Shown: piece after piece, positions 41,434-50,263 of the stretch
Position numbering within the stretch: the stretch's first letter is position 1
How the letters are laid out: every line of letters starts with the position of its first letter
Assembly: GCA_018712515.1 (NCBI GenBank)
Contig: DVGW01000028.1
Span: forward strand, 1 to 64,000
Source: Aphodovivens avicola
GTDB lineage: Bacteria > Actinomycetota > Coriobacteriia > Coriobacteriales > Eggerthellaceae
DNA: 64,000 nt
Reading direction: 5' to 3'
The notes under the pieces: model-generated
Told to the model about the DNA's origin: nothing
Seen by the model: the letters and a program-made list of their open reading frames with translations, nothing else
Databases searched by the model: none
Program-made: the position numbers and the translations under genes

Positions 41434-42390
41434 ATGACCGATTTGGAGAACAAGCAGGCTTCCGCATCCGAAGCGACGGGCGAGACGGTGCAGGTCGCGG
41501 ACGCGCCGCAGATCGCGGACGAGCCGCAGGCCATGGACGCGACGCCGACCGAGGCCGCAAGCGAGGCGTCGAAACCCGCCACCATGGTGGGCAAGCCCGC
41601 CGACGGCATCCAGCATACGGCGCCCGTCGGCGTGGAGGAGGAGCGCAAGCGCGCGGGCGAGGAGCCCATCGTGCGCATCCGCAACCTTCAGAAGAGCTTC
41701 GACGACCTGGTGGTTCTGCGCGGCGTCGATCTGGACGTCTACCGCGGCGAGGTGGTCGTGATCCTGGGCCCGTCGGGCTCGGGCAAATCCACCATGCTGC
41801 GCTGCATCAACCGCCTGGAGGAGCCGACCGGCGGCCAGATCTTCTTCGAGGACACCGAGATCACGGCCAAGGACACCGACATCAACAAGGTGCGCGCCAA
41901 GGTGGGCATGGTGTTCCAGAACTTCAACCTGTTCCCGCATCTCACGGCCAAGAAGAACGTGATGCTGGCGCAGACCAAGGTGCTCAAGCGCTCCAAGGAG
42001 GAGGCCGAGAGGATCGCGGTCGAGCAGCTGGAGCGCGTGGGCCTCGGCGAGCGCGTCGACTACAAGCCCAGCCAGCTTTCCGGTGGCCAGCAGCAGCGCG
42101 TCGCCATCGCGCGCGCTTTGGCAATGAGCCCGCACGTGATGCTGTTCGACGAGGCGACCAGCGCGCTCGACCCCGAGCTCGTGCGCGACGTGCTCAACGT
42201 CATGAAGGAGCTTGCGCGCGAGGGCATGACGATGATCGTCGTGACGCACGAGATGGGCTTCGCGCGCGATGTCGCCGACCGCGTCGTGTTCATGGACGGC
42301 GGCGTCATCGTCGAGCAGGGCACGCCCGACGAGGTCTTCGACAATCCGCAGTCCGATCGCACGAAGGACTTCCTGGGGCACATCTCGTAG
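41434..42390 (+). CDS. Amino-acid ABC transporter ATP-binding protein (318 aa)
   Basis: ATG with GGAGAGG upstream, 15 bp after the permease. An 80-residue Ala/Glu/Pro-rich extension precedes a full GlnQ/HisP-like ATPase: Walker A GPSGSGKST, Q-loop VFQNFNLFPHLT, signature LSGGQQQRVAIARAL, Walker B VMLFDEATSALDPE, H-loop VVTHEMGFA. It powers the permease upstream. Confidence 0.95.
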   Translation: MTDLENKQASASEATGETVQVADAPQIADEPQAMDATPTEAASEASKPATMVGKPADGIQHTAPVGVEEERKRAGEEPIVRIRNLQKSFDDLVVLRGVDLDVYRGEVVVILGPSGSGKSTMLRCINRLEEPTGGQIFFEDTEITAKDTDINKVRAKVGMVFQNFNLFPHLTAKKNVMLAQTKVLKRSKEEAERIAVEQLERVGLGERVDYKPSQLSGGQQQRVAIARALAMSPHVMLFDEATSALDPELVRDVLNVMKELAREGMTMIVVTHEMGFARDVADRVVFMDGGVIVEQGTPDEVFDNPQSDRTKDFLGHIS

Positions 42391-42454
42391 CGTGCGGCGT
42401 GGCGCAGCGCCGTGCGCCGCGCCAGCCTATTCGCGCTGTTCGGCTGCCTGCGGA

Positions 42455-42736
42455 TCAGCGATACGTGATCAGCGTCGTGATGGTGACGGCGCCGAATCCG
42501 GTGCCGTTTCCCATGGGGACGTGCTGAATGCTCACGATCTCGTAGCCGTCCGCCTGCATGCCCTGCAGCACGGCGTCGATCTCCTGCGTGTAGCTTTCGT
42601 TGCAGTGGAACTTCGTCGTGGTCCACGTGTTGTACGAGCACGCCATCACCACGTGCAGGCTGCCGTCCTTCTCGGCGAGGTTCGGCTTGATGAGCTGGTA
42701 AGTGCCGGATTCGGCTGCTTTCGAGAACAATCCCAT
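42455..42736 (-). CDS. Hypothetical small cytosolic protein (93 aa)
   Basis: ATG at 42736 with TAGGAGG upstream. Soluble, mixed alpha/beta look: LHVVMACSYNTWTTTKFHCN, AVLQGMQADGYEIVSIQHVPMGNGTGFGAVTITTLITY. This resembles small DUF4177-like proteins (a 'GYE.v......g' pattern), but the match is loose. Nine bp downstream of the HTH membrane protein gene on the same strand, so likely its partner. Confidence 0.75.
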   Translation of the reverse strand: MGLFSKAAESGTYQLIKPNLAEKDGSLHVVMACSYNTWTTTKFHCNESYTQEIDAVLQGMQADGYEIVSIQHVPMGNGTGFGAVTITTLITYR

Positions 42737-42745
42737 GACGGCCTC

Positions 42746-43339
42746 CTAGAAGATGTACGGGGCGGTGAACCAGCCGATGACCGCGCCGATCGCGGCTGCG
42801 ACCAGCCTGATCGCGACGGCTTTCACGGTTCGATGCTCGCGGGCGCGGCGGCTCTTGGGATTGTCGCGGTCGACCGTCTCGCCCTTCGAGAAGGCGAGGA
42901 TCTCGCGATAGGTCACCAAATCGTAGCGCTTCTTGATGCGCTCGCACTGGATGAGCATCGCCATGCCGATGCCCCAGATCAAGAAGAAGATGATGAACGA
43001 CGGCGCGAAGCCCCAATCCAAAATCCCGTATCCGACGACCAGCATGGCGACGGCGACCACCACCACGGCGAGTCCGCCCATCGCCCAGCGCGTCATGGCC
43101 TTGTAGGTCTCTTTGCTGTTGACGATCTCCTCCATTGCCTTCACATCTCCTTTGATCAGCTCGTCCACGGTTGTGTCGAACAGGACGCTCAGCAAAAGCA
43201 GGCTCTGCACATCGGGATACGTCTTGTCGTTCTCCCAGTTGCTGATGGTTTGGCGGCTCACGTAGATGCGCTCCGCCAAGTCCTCCTGGGACATTCCGCG
43301 TTCGATGCGACGCTGCTTGATTTGCTCCGCCAGCTCCAC
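42746..43339 (-). CDS. XRE-family HTH regulator with two membrane segments (197 aa)
   Basis: The GTG at 43339 has GGAAAGG upstream and begins VELAEQIKQRRIERGMSQEDLAERIYVSRQTISNWENDKTYPD, a complete N-terminal HTH, so the longer upstream frame is not needed. After a linker come two adjacent hydrophobic segments (about 85-125), a basic stretch, and a final segment near the C-terminus. Such HTH-membrane proteins are common in Gram-positives and may sense the envelope. In operon with the 93-aa gene. Confidence 0.88.
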   Translation of the reverse strand: MELAEQIKQRRIERGMSQEDLAERIYVSRQTISNWENDKTYPDVQSLLLLSVLFDTTVDELIKGDVKAMEEIVNSKETYKAMTRWAMGGLAVVVVAVAMLVVGYGILDWGFAPSFIIFFLIWGIGMAMLIQCERIKKRYDLVTYREILAFSKGETVDRDNPKSRRAREHRTVKAVAIRLVAAAIGAVIGWFTAPYIF

Positions 43340-43531
43340 AGGCTGCCTTTCCGTCTCTGCTCGATGCTGCCGAGGGATCGCTTGGCTTCCACGATGCGTG
43401 CCGCGCCGCGAACGGCGGCTCCATCGGGGGATGGTGCGGCGCGCCGTATCGTTGGCCCCGCATGCTCCTCGGCTGATCAAAAGATGCCACGACCGTGCCC
43501 ATGCTACCATCAAAACGCTTCGACACGACCC

Positions 43532-43571
43532 CGTGTCAAAGCGGTTTGCCTTGCCAAAAGGCTTTGACACG
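43532..43571. repeat. 11-bp inverted repeat
   Basis: CGTGTCAAAGC and GCTTTGACACG separated by 18 bp; a further imperfect half, GCTTCGACACG, lies just upstream at 43517. Could be an operator for the leftward regulator genes or a REP-type unit. Confidence 0.7.
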
Positions 43572-43724
43572 CGTTTCACCTGGTCTTTTGCGCAGCGGCG
43601 TCAATACGCTCCATCCTTCAAGGATGCATAACCGGTTTGGGGAATATTCTGAGATCGAAAACTACCGATCGGCCTATAAATCCGATCGAGCAATAGAGCG
43701 ATCGCTGAATAACGCAATCGGTGA

Positions 43725-43738
43725 ATAATTCAAATTAT
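43725..43738. promoter_or_regulatory. AT-rich palindrome, candidate operator for the MarR-like regulator
   Basis: ATAATT-CA-AATTAT lies 130 bp upstream of the regulator gene, next to repeated TGAATAA words. MarR-type proteins often bind AT-rich palindromes near their own genes. Confidence 0.4.
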
Positions 43739-43868
43739 GAGAATTACCTGGTATAACGATAAATGTTTGAATGTTTAGTGAATAACTGCCAATTCTGCGC
43801 GAAGGCATCGAGGCGGCCCTTATAGTGTGCGCTGCTGATTTTAAGGAAAAGAGAAAGAAGGACGCACC

Positions 43869-44345
43869 ATGAATGAAGCAACCGCCACGCTGGCGCAGCT
43901 GAAGAAGGCCAGCAAGCTCACCCGCCTCGCCTTCCGCAAAAACGGTCCCAAAAGCTACAAGCGCGGCCAGGGCGCGCTGATGAACGCCCTGCTCGCCAAC
44001 GACGGCGCCACCCAGCGCGAGCTCGTGAAGATCCTGGGTTGGGATCGTTCCGCCCTCAAGGACACCGTCAAGAAGGCCGAGCGCAACGGCTACGTCACCA
44101 TCGGCGACCATGAGGACAAGCACACCTACACCGTCAGCCTCACCGAGGAGGGCAAGAAGATCGCCGAGAAGCGCGTCGCCGCCAACGACAAGACCGCCGA
44201 GGAGATCCTCGAGTGCCTGTCCGCCGAGGAGGTCGCCCAGCTCAACGCCATCACCGAGAAGCTGATCCTGGGCATCAAGGACAAGGGCGTCAACGGCAAG
44301 AAGAAGGGCCGCAAGGCGCACCATCATCACTGCTGCCACTGCTAA
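43869..44345 (+). CDS. MarR-like winged-helix protein with His/Cys metal-binding tail (158 aa)
   Basis: ATG with AAGAAGGA upstream. Winged helix at about residues 37-100: GALMNALLANDGATQRELVKILGWDRSALKDTVKKAERNGYVTIGDHEDKHTYTVSLTEEGKKIA, i.e. the helix-turn-helix and beta-wing of the MarR family. The C-terminus is very unusual: KKKGRKAHHHHCCHC, seven His/Cys ligands in eight residues, which should bind zinc, nickel or copper. It suggests a metal-responsive regulator. Stands alone before a terminator. Confidence 0.88.
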   Translation: MNEATATLAQLKKASKLTRLAFRKNGPKSYKRGQGALMNALLANDGATQRELVKILGWDRSALKDTVKKAERNGYVTIGDHEDKHTYTVSLTEEGKKIAEKRVAANDKTAEEILECLSAEEVAQLNAITEKLILGIKDKGVNGKKKGRKAHHHHCCHC

Positions 44346-44424
44346 CGCCGCAGCGTCCAGATGCATCCGATCGGCGGCTCGGCAGCACGCCGCCCGCCAG
44401 CCGATCCGTTAGCATGACGTTACA

Positions 44425-44459
44425 AGCCCGGCCGTCCGCAAGGTGCCGGGCTTTCTTTG
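44425..44459 (+). terminator. Intrinsic terminator after the MarR-like gene
   Basis: AGCCCGGC / GCCGGGCT with a 12-nt loop, followed by TTCTTTG. Confidence 0.85.
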
Positions 44460-44507
44460 TGCCATAATCAGGCGAAAGCTTTCAACAGCGGGGAAGGGGA
44501 CGCGATC

Positions 44508-45689
44508 ATGATCAACGAGAGGATGCTGGCGCTGGGCAACGAGCCGTCGGCGATTCGCGAGCTGTTCGCCTACGGGCTGCAGCGCAAGGCGGAGATCGGC
44601 GCGGACAAGGTGTTCGACTTCAGCTTGGGCAATCCTTCGGTCCCCTCTCCCGATGCCGTGCGCGAGGCGATCGTCGAGGCGCTTGACGAGCCCGCGTGCG
44701 CGCTGCACGGGTACACGCCGGCTCAAGGCACGCCCGCCGTGCGCGCCGCGGTCGCCGACAGCATTCAGCGCCGCTACGGCTGCGAGGCTTCCCCCGACCA
44801 TGTCTACATGACCGCGGGCGCCGCCGCCGGGCTCGCCATCTCCCTTGCCGCCGTCACGCATCCGGGCGACGAGGTCATCGTCGTGACGCCGTACTTCCCC
44901 GAGTACAAGGTGTTCATCGAGAGCGCGGGCTGCACGTGCGTCGAGGTTCCTGCGCGCGAACCCGATTTCCAGCTGGATGCCGCCGCGATCGCGGCGGCGA
45001 TCACGCCCAAGACGAGCGCGCTCATCATCGACTCGCCCAACAACCCCACCGGCGCCGTGTACGGACGCGAAGCGTTGGAGGAGCTGGCCTCCGTCCTGCG
45101 CGCCAAGGAGGCGGAGCTCGGCATCAAGATCTACCTGATCAGCGACGAGCCTTATCGCGAGATCGCCTACGGCGCCGAGGTTCCGTGGGTGCCCGCCGTC
45201 TACGGCCGCACGATCGTGTGCTATTCCTACTCCAAATCGCTGTCGCTGCCGGGCGAGCGCATCGGCTGGCTTTACGCTGCGGACCAGATGGGGGCCGAGG
45301 CCGATGACGTCTATGCCGCGATCTGCGGCGCGGGCCGCGCGCTGGGGTTCGTGTGCGCTCCGGCGCTGTTCCAGCGCGTGATCGAGCGCTGCATCGACGA
45401 GCCGAGCGACGTGCGGGCCTACGCGGAAAACCGCGAGCTTCTGACCAGCGGCCTTTCCGAGCTGGGTTACGAGTACGTCGAGCCGCAAGGCGCGTTCTAC
45501 CTGTGGGTGCGCGCGCTGGAGCCCGATGCCCAGGCGTTCGCCGAGCGCGCCAAGGCGCACGAGCTGCTGCTCGTGCCTTCGGACAGTTTCGGCGTTACGG
45601 GCTGGGTGCGCATCGGCTACTGCGTGGACGCCGACGTCATCCGCAACAGCATGCCCGCGTTCAAGGCGCTTGCCGAGGAATACCGGTAG
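44508..45689 (+). CDS. Class I/II pyridoxal-phosphate aminotransferase (393 aa)
   Basis: ATG at 44508 after GGGGAAGGGGA. Fold-type I motifs: FSLGNPSVPSP, GYTPAQGTPAVRAAVAD, MTAGAAAGLAISLAA, IIDSPNNPTGAVY, ISDEPYREIAY, and the PLP lysine in CYSYSKSLSLPGERIGW; Arg near the C-terminus in GWVRIGYCV. Typical of aspartate/aromatic-like transaminases; exact substrate unknown. Followed by a terminator. Confidence 0.93.
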   Translation: MINERMLALGNEPSAIRELFAYGLQRKAEIGADKVFDFSLGNPSVPSPDAVREAIVEALDEPACALHGYTPAQGTPAVRAAVADSIQRRYGCEASPDHVYMTAGAAAGLAISLAAVTHPGDEVIVVTPYFPEYKVFIESAGCTCVEVPAREPDFQLDAAAIAAAITPKTSALIIDSPNNPTGAVYGREALEELASVLRAKEAELGIKIYLISDEPYREIAYGAEVPWVPAVYGRTIVCYSYSKSLSLPGERIGWLYAADQMGAEADDVYAAICGAGRALGFVCAPALFQRVIERCIDEPSDVRAYAENRELLTSGLSELGYEYVEPQGAFYLWVRALEPDAQAFAERAKAHELLLVPSDSFGVTGWVRIGYCVDADVIRNSMPAFKALAEEYR

Positions 45690-45741
45690 GCGGCATCCAT
45701 TCGGGAGGGCCTTCCTCCCGCAGCGGGCATCCGGGCAAATC

Positions 45742-45772
45742 GGGGCGAAGGTGATCCTTCGCCCCGTTCATT
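45742..45772 (+). terminator. Hairpin terminator after the aminotransferase gene
   Basis: Perfect 10-bp stem GGGGCGAAGG / CCTTCGCCCC, loop TGAT, then GTTCATT (weak U-run). Confidence 0.75.
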
Positions 45773-45855
45773 CTGTCGTACAATGAGGAAGTTGGAGCTG
45801 ATCCGCGGCGCATCGCGCCGCTTGCTCGCGCACGGCACGACGAGAAAGGTGCACG

Positions 45856-47598
45856 ATGACCACCGCCGCAGAAATCAAAGAGCGTCTGAACGTTTGGCTG
45901 GAAAACGTCGAGGACGAGGAGCTGTCCGAAGAGCTCTCCCGGCTCGCCGCCGATCTGGAGGCGGGCGCCGAGGGCGCGGAAGCCGCCGTCGCGGACGCGT
46001 TCTTCCAGGATCTCGAGTTCGGCACCGCCGGCCTGCGCGGCGTGATCGGCGCCGGCACCAACCGCATGAACCGCTACACGGTCGCCCGCGCCACCCAGGG
46101 CCTGGCCGACTACCTCAACGCGCACTTCGAGAACCCCTCGGTGGCCATCGCCCGCGACTCGCGCCACAAGGGCCGCGAGTTCTCGCGCATCGCCGCCTGC
46201 GTGCTGGCCGCCAACGGCATCCGCTCGCTGCTGTACACGCGCCTCGAGCCCACGCCGGCGCTGTCGTTCGCCGTGCGCGACCTGGGCTGCTCGGCGGGCA
46301 TCAACATGACCGCCAGCCACAACCCCGCCGCCTACAACGGCTACAAGGTATACGGCCCCGACGGCTGCCAGATCACCAGCGACGCCGCCGCCGAGATCTC
46401 CGAACGTATCGCGCGGCTGGGCTACTTCCCCGCCGAGGGAGCCGAGTCCGCCAAGATCGACGACTACCAGCAGGCCTGCTTCGACGGGCGCATCTCGTGG
46501 ATCGGCGAGGACACGCTCGCCCGCTTCATGGACGCCGTGCTGGAGCAGTCCCAGGAGACCCCCGAGGAATCGGCGGAGCCCATCCGCGTCCTGTACACGC
46601 CGCTGTGTGGAACGGGCCTGGAGTGCGTCAGCCAGGTGCTCGGGCGCATCGGCATCCCGTACCTGGACGTGGTTCCCGGCCAGGACCAGCCGGATGGCGA
46701 TTTCCCCACCTGCGAATACCCCAATCCCGAGGAGCGAGCCGCGCTGCAGGCCGGCATCGACAAATGCCGCAGCTGGAAGGAGGTGGGCAAGCCGTTCGAC
46801 CTGCTGCTGGCGACCGATCCCGATGCCGACCGCGTGGGCGTGGCCTGCGAGGACGGCGACGACTACACGCTCGTCACGGGCAACGAGATGGGCATCCTGC
46901 TGATGGACTACCTGGCGGGCCGCCGCGCCGCGCGCGGCGAGGATCTGTCGCGCCTCGTCGCGGTGACCACGATCGTGTCCTCCGCGATGTGCGACGACGT
47001 CGCCGCCCATTACGGCTTCGAGCTGCGCCGCACGCTCACCGGCTTCAAGTATATCGGCGAGCAGATCGGCCGCCTCGAGGCGGCGGGCGAGGCGGACCGC
47101 TTCATGTTCGGCTTCGAGGAGAGCTACGGATACCTTGCGGGCACCCACGTGCGCGACAAGGACGCCGTCGTCGCCAGCATGCTCATCGTCCAGATGGCGC
47201 GCCACTACCGCAAGCAGGGCATGACGCTCGTCCAGGCGATGCGCGCGCTCTACGACAAGTTCGGCTGGCAGACCAACCGCACGATCTCGCTGGCGTATCC
47301 CGGCGCCGACGGAGCGCAGCGCATGGCCGACATCATGGCGGGCCTGCGCGCGCAGCCTCCCGCGCAGGTCGCCGACCGCGACGTGGCGGAGGTCGTCGAC
47401 TACGCCGAGGGCGTGGGAGACCTGCCCAAGGCGAACGTGGTCGAGTTCCGCCTGGCGGGCGGCGGCAAGCTGATCGTGCGCCCCAGCGGCACCGAGCCCA
47501 AGATCAAGGCGTACCTGTTCGCCAAGGCCCCCGATCAGACGGGCGCCGACGCCATGCTCGACGCCCTCGAGCAATCCGCCCGCGAACTCTTAGCCTAA
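45856..47598 (+). CDS. Phosphoglucomutase/phosphomannomutase (580 aa)
   Basis: ATG after GAGAAAGG. Alpha-phosphohexomutase motifs in order: FGTAGLRGVIGAGTNRMN (substrate), the phosphoserine loop MTASHNPAAYNGYKVYG, metal loop ATDPDADRVG, GFEESYGYLAG (sugar-binding) and the C-terminal phosphate loop RPSGTEPKIKAYL. Length about 580 fits the PgcA/PMM2-like Gram-positive type. Links glucose-6-phosphate to glucose-1-phosphate for wall and glycan sugars. Stop codon TAA directly before an AATGAG palindrome. Confidence 0.95.
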   Translation: MTTAAEIKERLNVWLENVEDEELSEELSRLAADLEAGAEGAEAAVADAFFQDLEFGTAGLRGVIGAGTNRMNRYTVARATQGLADYLNAHFENPSVAIARDSRHKGREFSRIAACVLAANGIRSLLYTRLEPTPALSFAVRDLGCSAGINMTASHNPAAYNGYKVYGPDGCQITSDAAAEISERIARLGYFPAEGAESAKIDDYQQACFDGRISWIGEDTLARFMDAVLEQSQETPEESAEPIRVLYTPLCGTGLECVSQVLGRIGIPYLDVVPGQDQPDGDFPTCEYPNPEERAALQAGIDKCRSWKEVGKPFDLLLATDPDADRVGVACEDGDDYTLVTGNEMGILLMDYLAGRRAARGEDLSRLVAVTTIVSSAMCDDVAAHYGFELRRTLTGFKYIGEQIGRLEAAGEADRFMFGFEESYGYLAGTHVRDKDAVVASMLIVQMARHYRKQGMTLVQAMRALYDKFGWQTNRTISLAYPGADGAQRMADIMAGLRAQPPAQVADRDVAEVVDYAEGVGDLPKANVVEFRLAGGGKLIVRPSGTEPKIKAYLFAKAPDQTGADAMLDALEQSARELLA

Positions 47599-47629
47599 TG
47601 AGAAAAAGGGACAGTCACTTTTTCTCATT
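47597..47629. repeat. AATGAG-family palindrome, copy 4
   Basis: AATGAGAAAAAG / CTTTTTCTCATT around GGACAGTCA. It begins within the stop codon of the phosphohexomutase gene. Confidence 0.9.
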
Positions 47630-47719
47630 CTGACGCAAACGACAAGGCCGCCTGCTCCGTAAGGCGGCCTTGCCTCTATCGGGGTCCGGTCGATCCGGGA
47701 TGGCGGCAAGGAGGAAGCC

Positions 47720-48643
47720 ATGAGCTACAAGATCACCAACATCGAGTACGGCATCGGCCCGTGGGGCACCGAGTTCCTCTACGGCATGGTGGGCAACCCC
47801 AAGCCGGACCAGATCGAGCAGAACGTCCATTCGGTGACGCTGATCCAGGCGGAGGATGGCACCAACATCTTGGTGGATACCGGCGTCGACACGGACGATC
47901 CGGTCAAGAAGGAGCTGTGGGACAGCCTCATCACCTGCTGCCACGGCGTCGCCTGGGCGCTCGAGCAGGTTGGTCTGGTGCCCGAGGATATCGATATCGT
48001 CATCCTCACGCACGCCCACCTCGATCATATCGGCGGCGTGCAGCGTTTCGCCAACGCCCGCGTCTACATCCAGCAAGAGGAGTTCGAGGCCTGGGAGCGC
48101 ATGTCAACGGATCCGGCGTATGCCCAGCTCACGCTCCCGGCCGCAATGGCGAGCGACTACCCGCCCATGCGCAGGATGATCGATGAGGGCCGCTTGGTCC
48201 TGCTCAACGGCGACGTGATCAACTTCCTGCCCGGCATCGACCTGCGCGTGGCGCGGAACTGCCACTCGCTTGTCGAGCAGATGGTGGTCGTGCGCAACGA
48301 GGAGTCTGCCGCCGCCGCGACGACCCTCGTGAACGAGCAGGGCGACCGGGTCGTCTCCAGCGTTTTGTCCGGAGCTTCCAGCCGAACGAGGACCTACATC
48401 ATCGGCGGCGATATCGCCCAACGCCCCGCCAACCTGACGGGCATGGGCGATTGGAAGGGCTACCTTGCCCCCATCCTCGGCCGCTCCGGCTCGGCGCTCA
48501 ACCTGTTCAAAACGTACGAGTGGATCCTCCAGCAGATCGACGGCGACATGAGCCGCCTCGTGCTCACGCACGACTCGACGATGGGGGAGCGCTTCGAGAG
48601 CAAGCCCACCGCCGACGGCCTGGCCATCCACTACGTCTGCTAA
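47720..48643 (+). CDS. Metallo-beta-lactamase-fold hydrolase (307 aa)
   Basis: ATG after CAAGGAGG. The zinc motif THAHLDHIGG (HxHxDH) is at about residue 98, with a later His in RNCHSLVEQM, GGDIAQ and THDST supplying further ligands. The front part with an N-terminal ITNIEYG and HSVTLIQAEDGTNILVDTG resembles N-acyl-homoserine-lactone lactonase-like or quorum-quenching-type lactonases, but it is not certain enough to name. Stands between two AATGAG palindromes in opposite orientation. Confidence 0.88.
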   Translation: MSYKITNIEYGIGPWGTEFLYGMVGNPKPDQIEQNVHSVTLIQAEDGTNILVDTGVDTDDPVKKELWDSLITCCHGVAWALEQVGLVPEDIDIVILTHAHLDHIGGVQRFANARVYIQQEEFEAWERMSTDPAYAQLTLPAAMASDYPPMRRMIDEGRLVLLNGDVINFLPGIDLRVARNCHSLVEQMVVVRNEESAAAATTLVNEQGDRVVSSVLSGASSRTRTYIIGGDIAQRPANLTGMGDWKGYLAPILGRSGSALNLFKTYEWILQQIDGDMSRLVLTHDSTMGERFESKPTADGLAIHYVC

Positions 48644-48676
48644 ATGAGAAAAAGTGACTGTCCCTTTTTCTCATTT
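48642..48676. repeat. AATGAG-family palindrome, copy 5 (reverse centre)
   Basis: AAATGAGAAAAAG / CTTTTTCTCATTT around TGACTGTCC. It overlaps the stop codon of the MBL-fold gene, and is inverted relative to copy 4. Confidence 0.9.
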
Positions 48677-48775
48677 CCGCGCCCTGCCGGCCTGCGCGGC
48701 CGTCGGGGCGCGACTTGTGTAATTCCCCGTGCGGGCAGGTCGGGAGGGCGTTCGTTGCGCTAGACTTGTCGCACT

Positions 48776-49459
48776 ATGCATTACGACCTTCCCACGCTCA
48801 TATGCGCCGTCCTGGCGTTCGTCCCCGCGCTTGTGCTGCACGAGGCGGCGCACGCCCTTGCGGCCTACAAGCTGGGCGACCCGACGGCGAAATCGCGCGG
48901 CCGCCTGTCGCTCAACCCCGCCAAGCATATCGATCCGTTCGGCACGGTCATCCTGCCGCTGTGCCTGATGGCGATGAACATGCCCGTGTTCGGCTATGCG
49001 AAGCCGGTGCCGTACAACCCCGCCTACTTCGAGGATCCGCGCAAAGGCGACATGGTGGTGGGCTTCGCCGGACCCGCCGCCAACCTGCTGCAGGCGCTTG
49101 TCGGAGCCGCGCTCGCCGTCGCGCTGTGGTTCGCACTGCCCATCGTGCAGCTCGCCTCCGCCAGCGATTTCGTCTACTACGCCTACTTCGTGTTCCTGCC
49201 GACGTACGTGATGACGAACCTGTGCCTGCTGTTCTTCAACATCATCCCGATCCCGCCGCTCGACGGCTCGTCGATCCTCATGTTCTTCCTGCCCAAGAAG
49301 CACCTGCGCACCTACTACAAAGTGCAGCAGTACGCCATGCCGATCCTGCTCGCCGTGCTGGTGCTCGTGCCGGCGATCCTGCCGCAGCTCAACATCATCG
49401 GGTGGTACATGGACGTGACGGCGGGCAACCTGTTCAGCTTGCTGTACTCGTGGATGTGA
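48776..49459 (+). CDS. Site-2-protease-like M50 family metalloprotease (227 aa)
   Basis: ATG at 48776 (no strong ribosome site seen). Membrane protein with HEAAH at about residues 22-26 inside the first helix (zinc and catalytic Glu) and NIIPIPPLDGSSIL carrying the third ligand Asp. This is the short, PDZ-less M50B type often found beside scpA-scpB, as here. Role: intramembrane cleavage; substrate unknown. ScpA starts 7 bp later. Confidence 0.92.
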   Translation: MHYDLPTLICAVLAFVPALVLHEAAHALAAYKLGDPTAKSRGRLSLNPAKHIDPFGTVILPLCLMAMNMPVFGYAKPVPYNPAYFEDPRKGDMVVGFAGPAANLLQALVGAALAVALWFALPIVQLASASDFVYYAYFVFLPTYVMTNLCLLFFNIIPIPPLDGSSILMFFLPKKHLRTYYKVQQYAMPILLAVLVLVPAILPQLNIIGWYMDVTAGNLFSLLYSWM

Positions 49460-49466
49460 TGCGCGA

Positions 49467-50261
49467 GTGTCCTACCGTGTGCGCATAGATTCGTTCGAGG
49501 GTCCCTTCGATCTGCTCCTCTACCTGGTGAGCCGCCAGAAGGTCGACATCGGCGCCATCAACATCACGCAGATCGCCGACCAGTATCTGGCCGAGGTGTC
49601 CCGCATGGAGAACCTCGACCTGGACATCGCGAGCGATTTTCTGCTCGTCGCGTCCACGCTGCTCGAGATCAAGGCCGAAAGCCTCATTCCGCGTCAACGT
49701 GACGAGCTCGATTCGGAGATCGAGGAGCTCGCCCCCAGCGAGGCGCGCGACATGCTTGTCGAGCGCCTGCTCACCTACAAGCAATACAAAAATGCCGCCG
49801 GCGCCCTGCGCGCGCGCTTCGAAGCCGAGGGCCGCATGCACGCGCGCCCGTTCGGACCCAATGCGCCGTTCCTCAAGGCGATGCCCGACTTCCTGCGCGA
49901 CGTGACGCTGGACGGATTGGCGCTCATCGCCGCCCAGGCCTTCGCGCGACGCGAGGCGTTCCTGCTCGAGTCGGAGCACATCGCCGCCAAGCCCATTCCG
50001 GTCGAGGTGCATGTGCGCGCCATCCACCAGCGCATCCGCAACAAGAAGACGCTGCGCTTCTCGGAGCTCGTCGACGACCAGACGCCGACGCCGGTCGTCG
50101 TCGTCACGTTCCTGGCGATCCTCGAGCTGTACAAGCGCTCGATGGTGACGCTGCGCCAAAACGAGCAGTTCGGCGATATCGACATCGCGTACATCGAGGG
50201 ATCCGGCGAGCTCGACCTGACGGGCGACGATGCCCTCACCTCGGTGGGGGAGGAAGGATAG
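49467..50261 (+). CDS. scpA: Segregation and condensation protein A
   Basis: GTG start, 7 bp after the protease gene. ScpA pattern: YRVRIDSFEGPFDLLLYLVSRQKVDIGAINITQIADQYL at the start and ASDFLLVASTLLEIKAESLIP; the C-terminal winged helix binds the SMC head (VVVVTFLAILELYKRSMVTLRQNEQFGDI). Kleisin of the SMC-ScpAB condensin. Directly followed by scpB. Confidence 0.96.
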   Translation: MSYRVRIDSFEGPFDLLLYLVSRQKVDIGAINITQIADQYLAEVSRMENLDLDIASDFLLVASTLLEIKAESLIPRQRDELDSEIEELAPSEARDMLVERLLTYKQYKNAAGALRARFEAEGRMHARPFGPNAPFLKAMPDFLRDVTLDGLALIAAQAFARREAFLLESEHIAAKPIPVEVHVRAIHQRIRNKKTLRFSELVDDQTPTPVVVVTFLAILELYKRSMVTLRQNEQFGDIDIAYIEGSGELDLTGDDALTSVGEEG

Positions 50262-50263
50262 AG

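Larger units (their letters stand above)
43340..43868. other. Intergenic region between divergent regulators
   Basis: Over 500 bp with no supported gene. The left part is GC-rich and contains the CGTGTCAAAGC palindrome (43532-43571). From about 43630 to 43800 it becomes strongly AT-rich, with ATCGSTGAATAA repeats and an ATAATT-CA-AATTAT palindrome (43725-43738). A TATAGT hexamer at 43823-43828 lies about 40 bp before the MarR-like gene and may be its -10. Confidence 0.5.
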
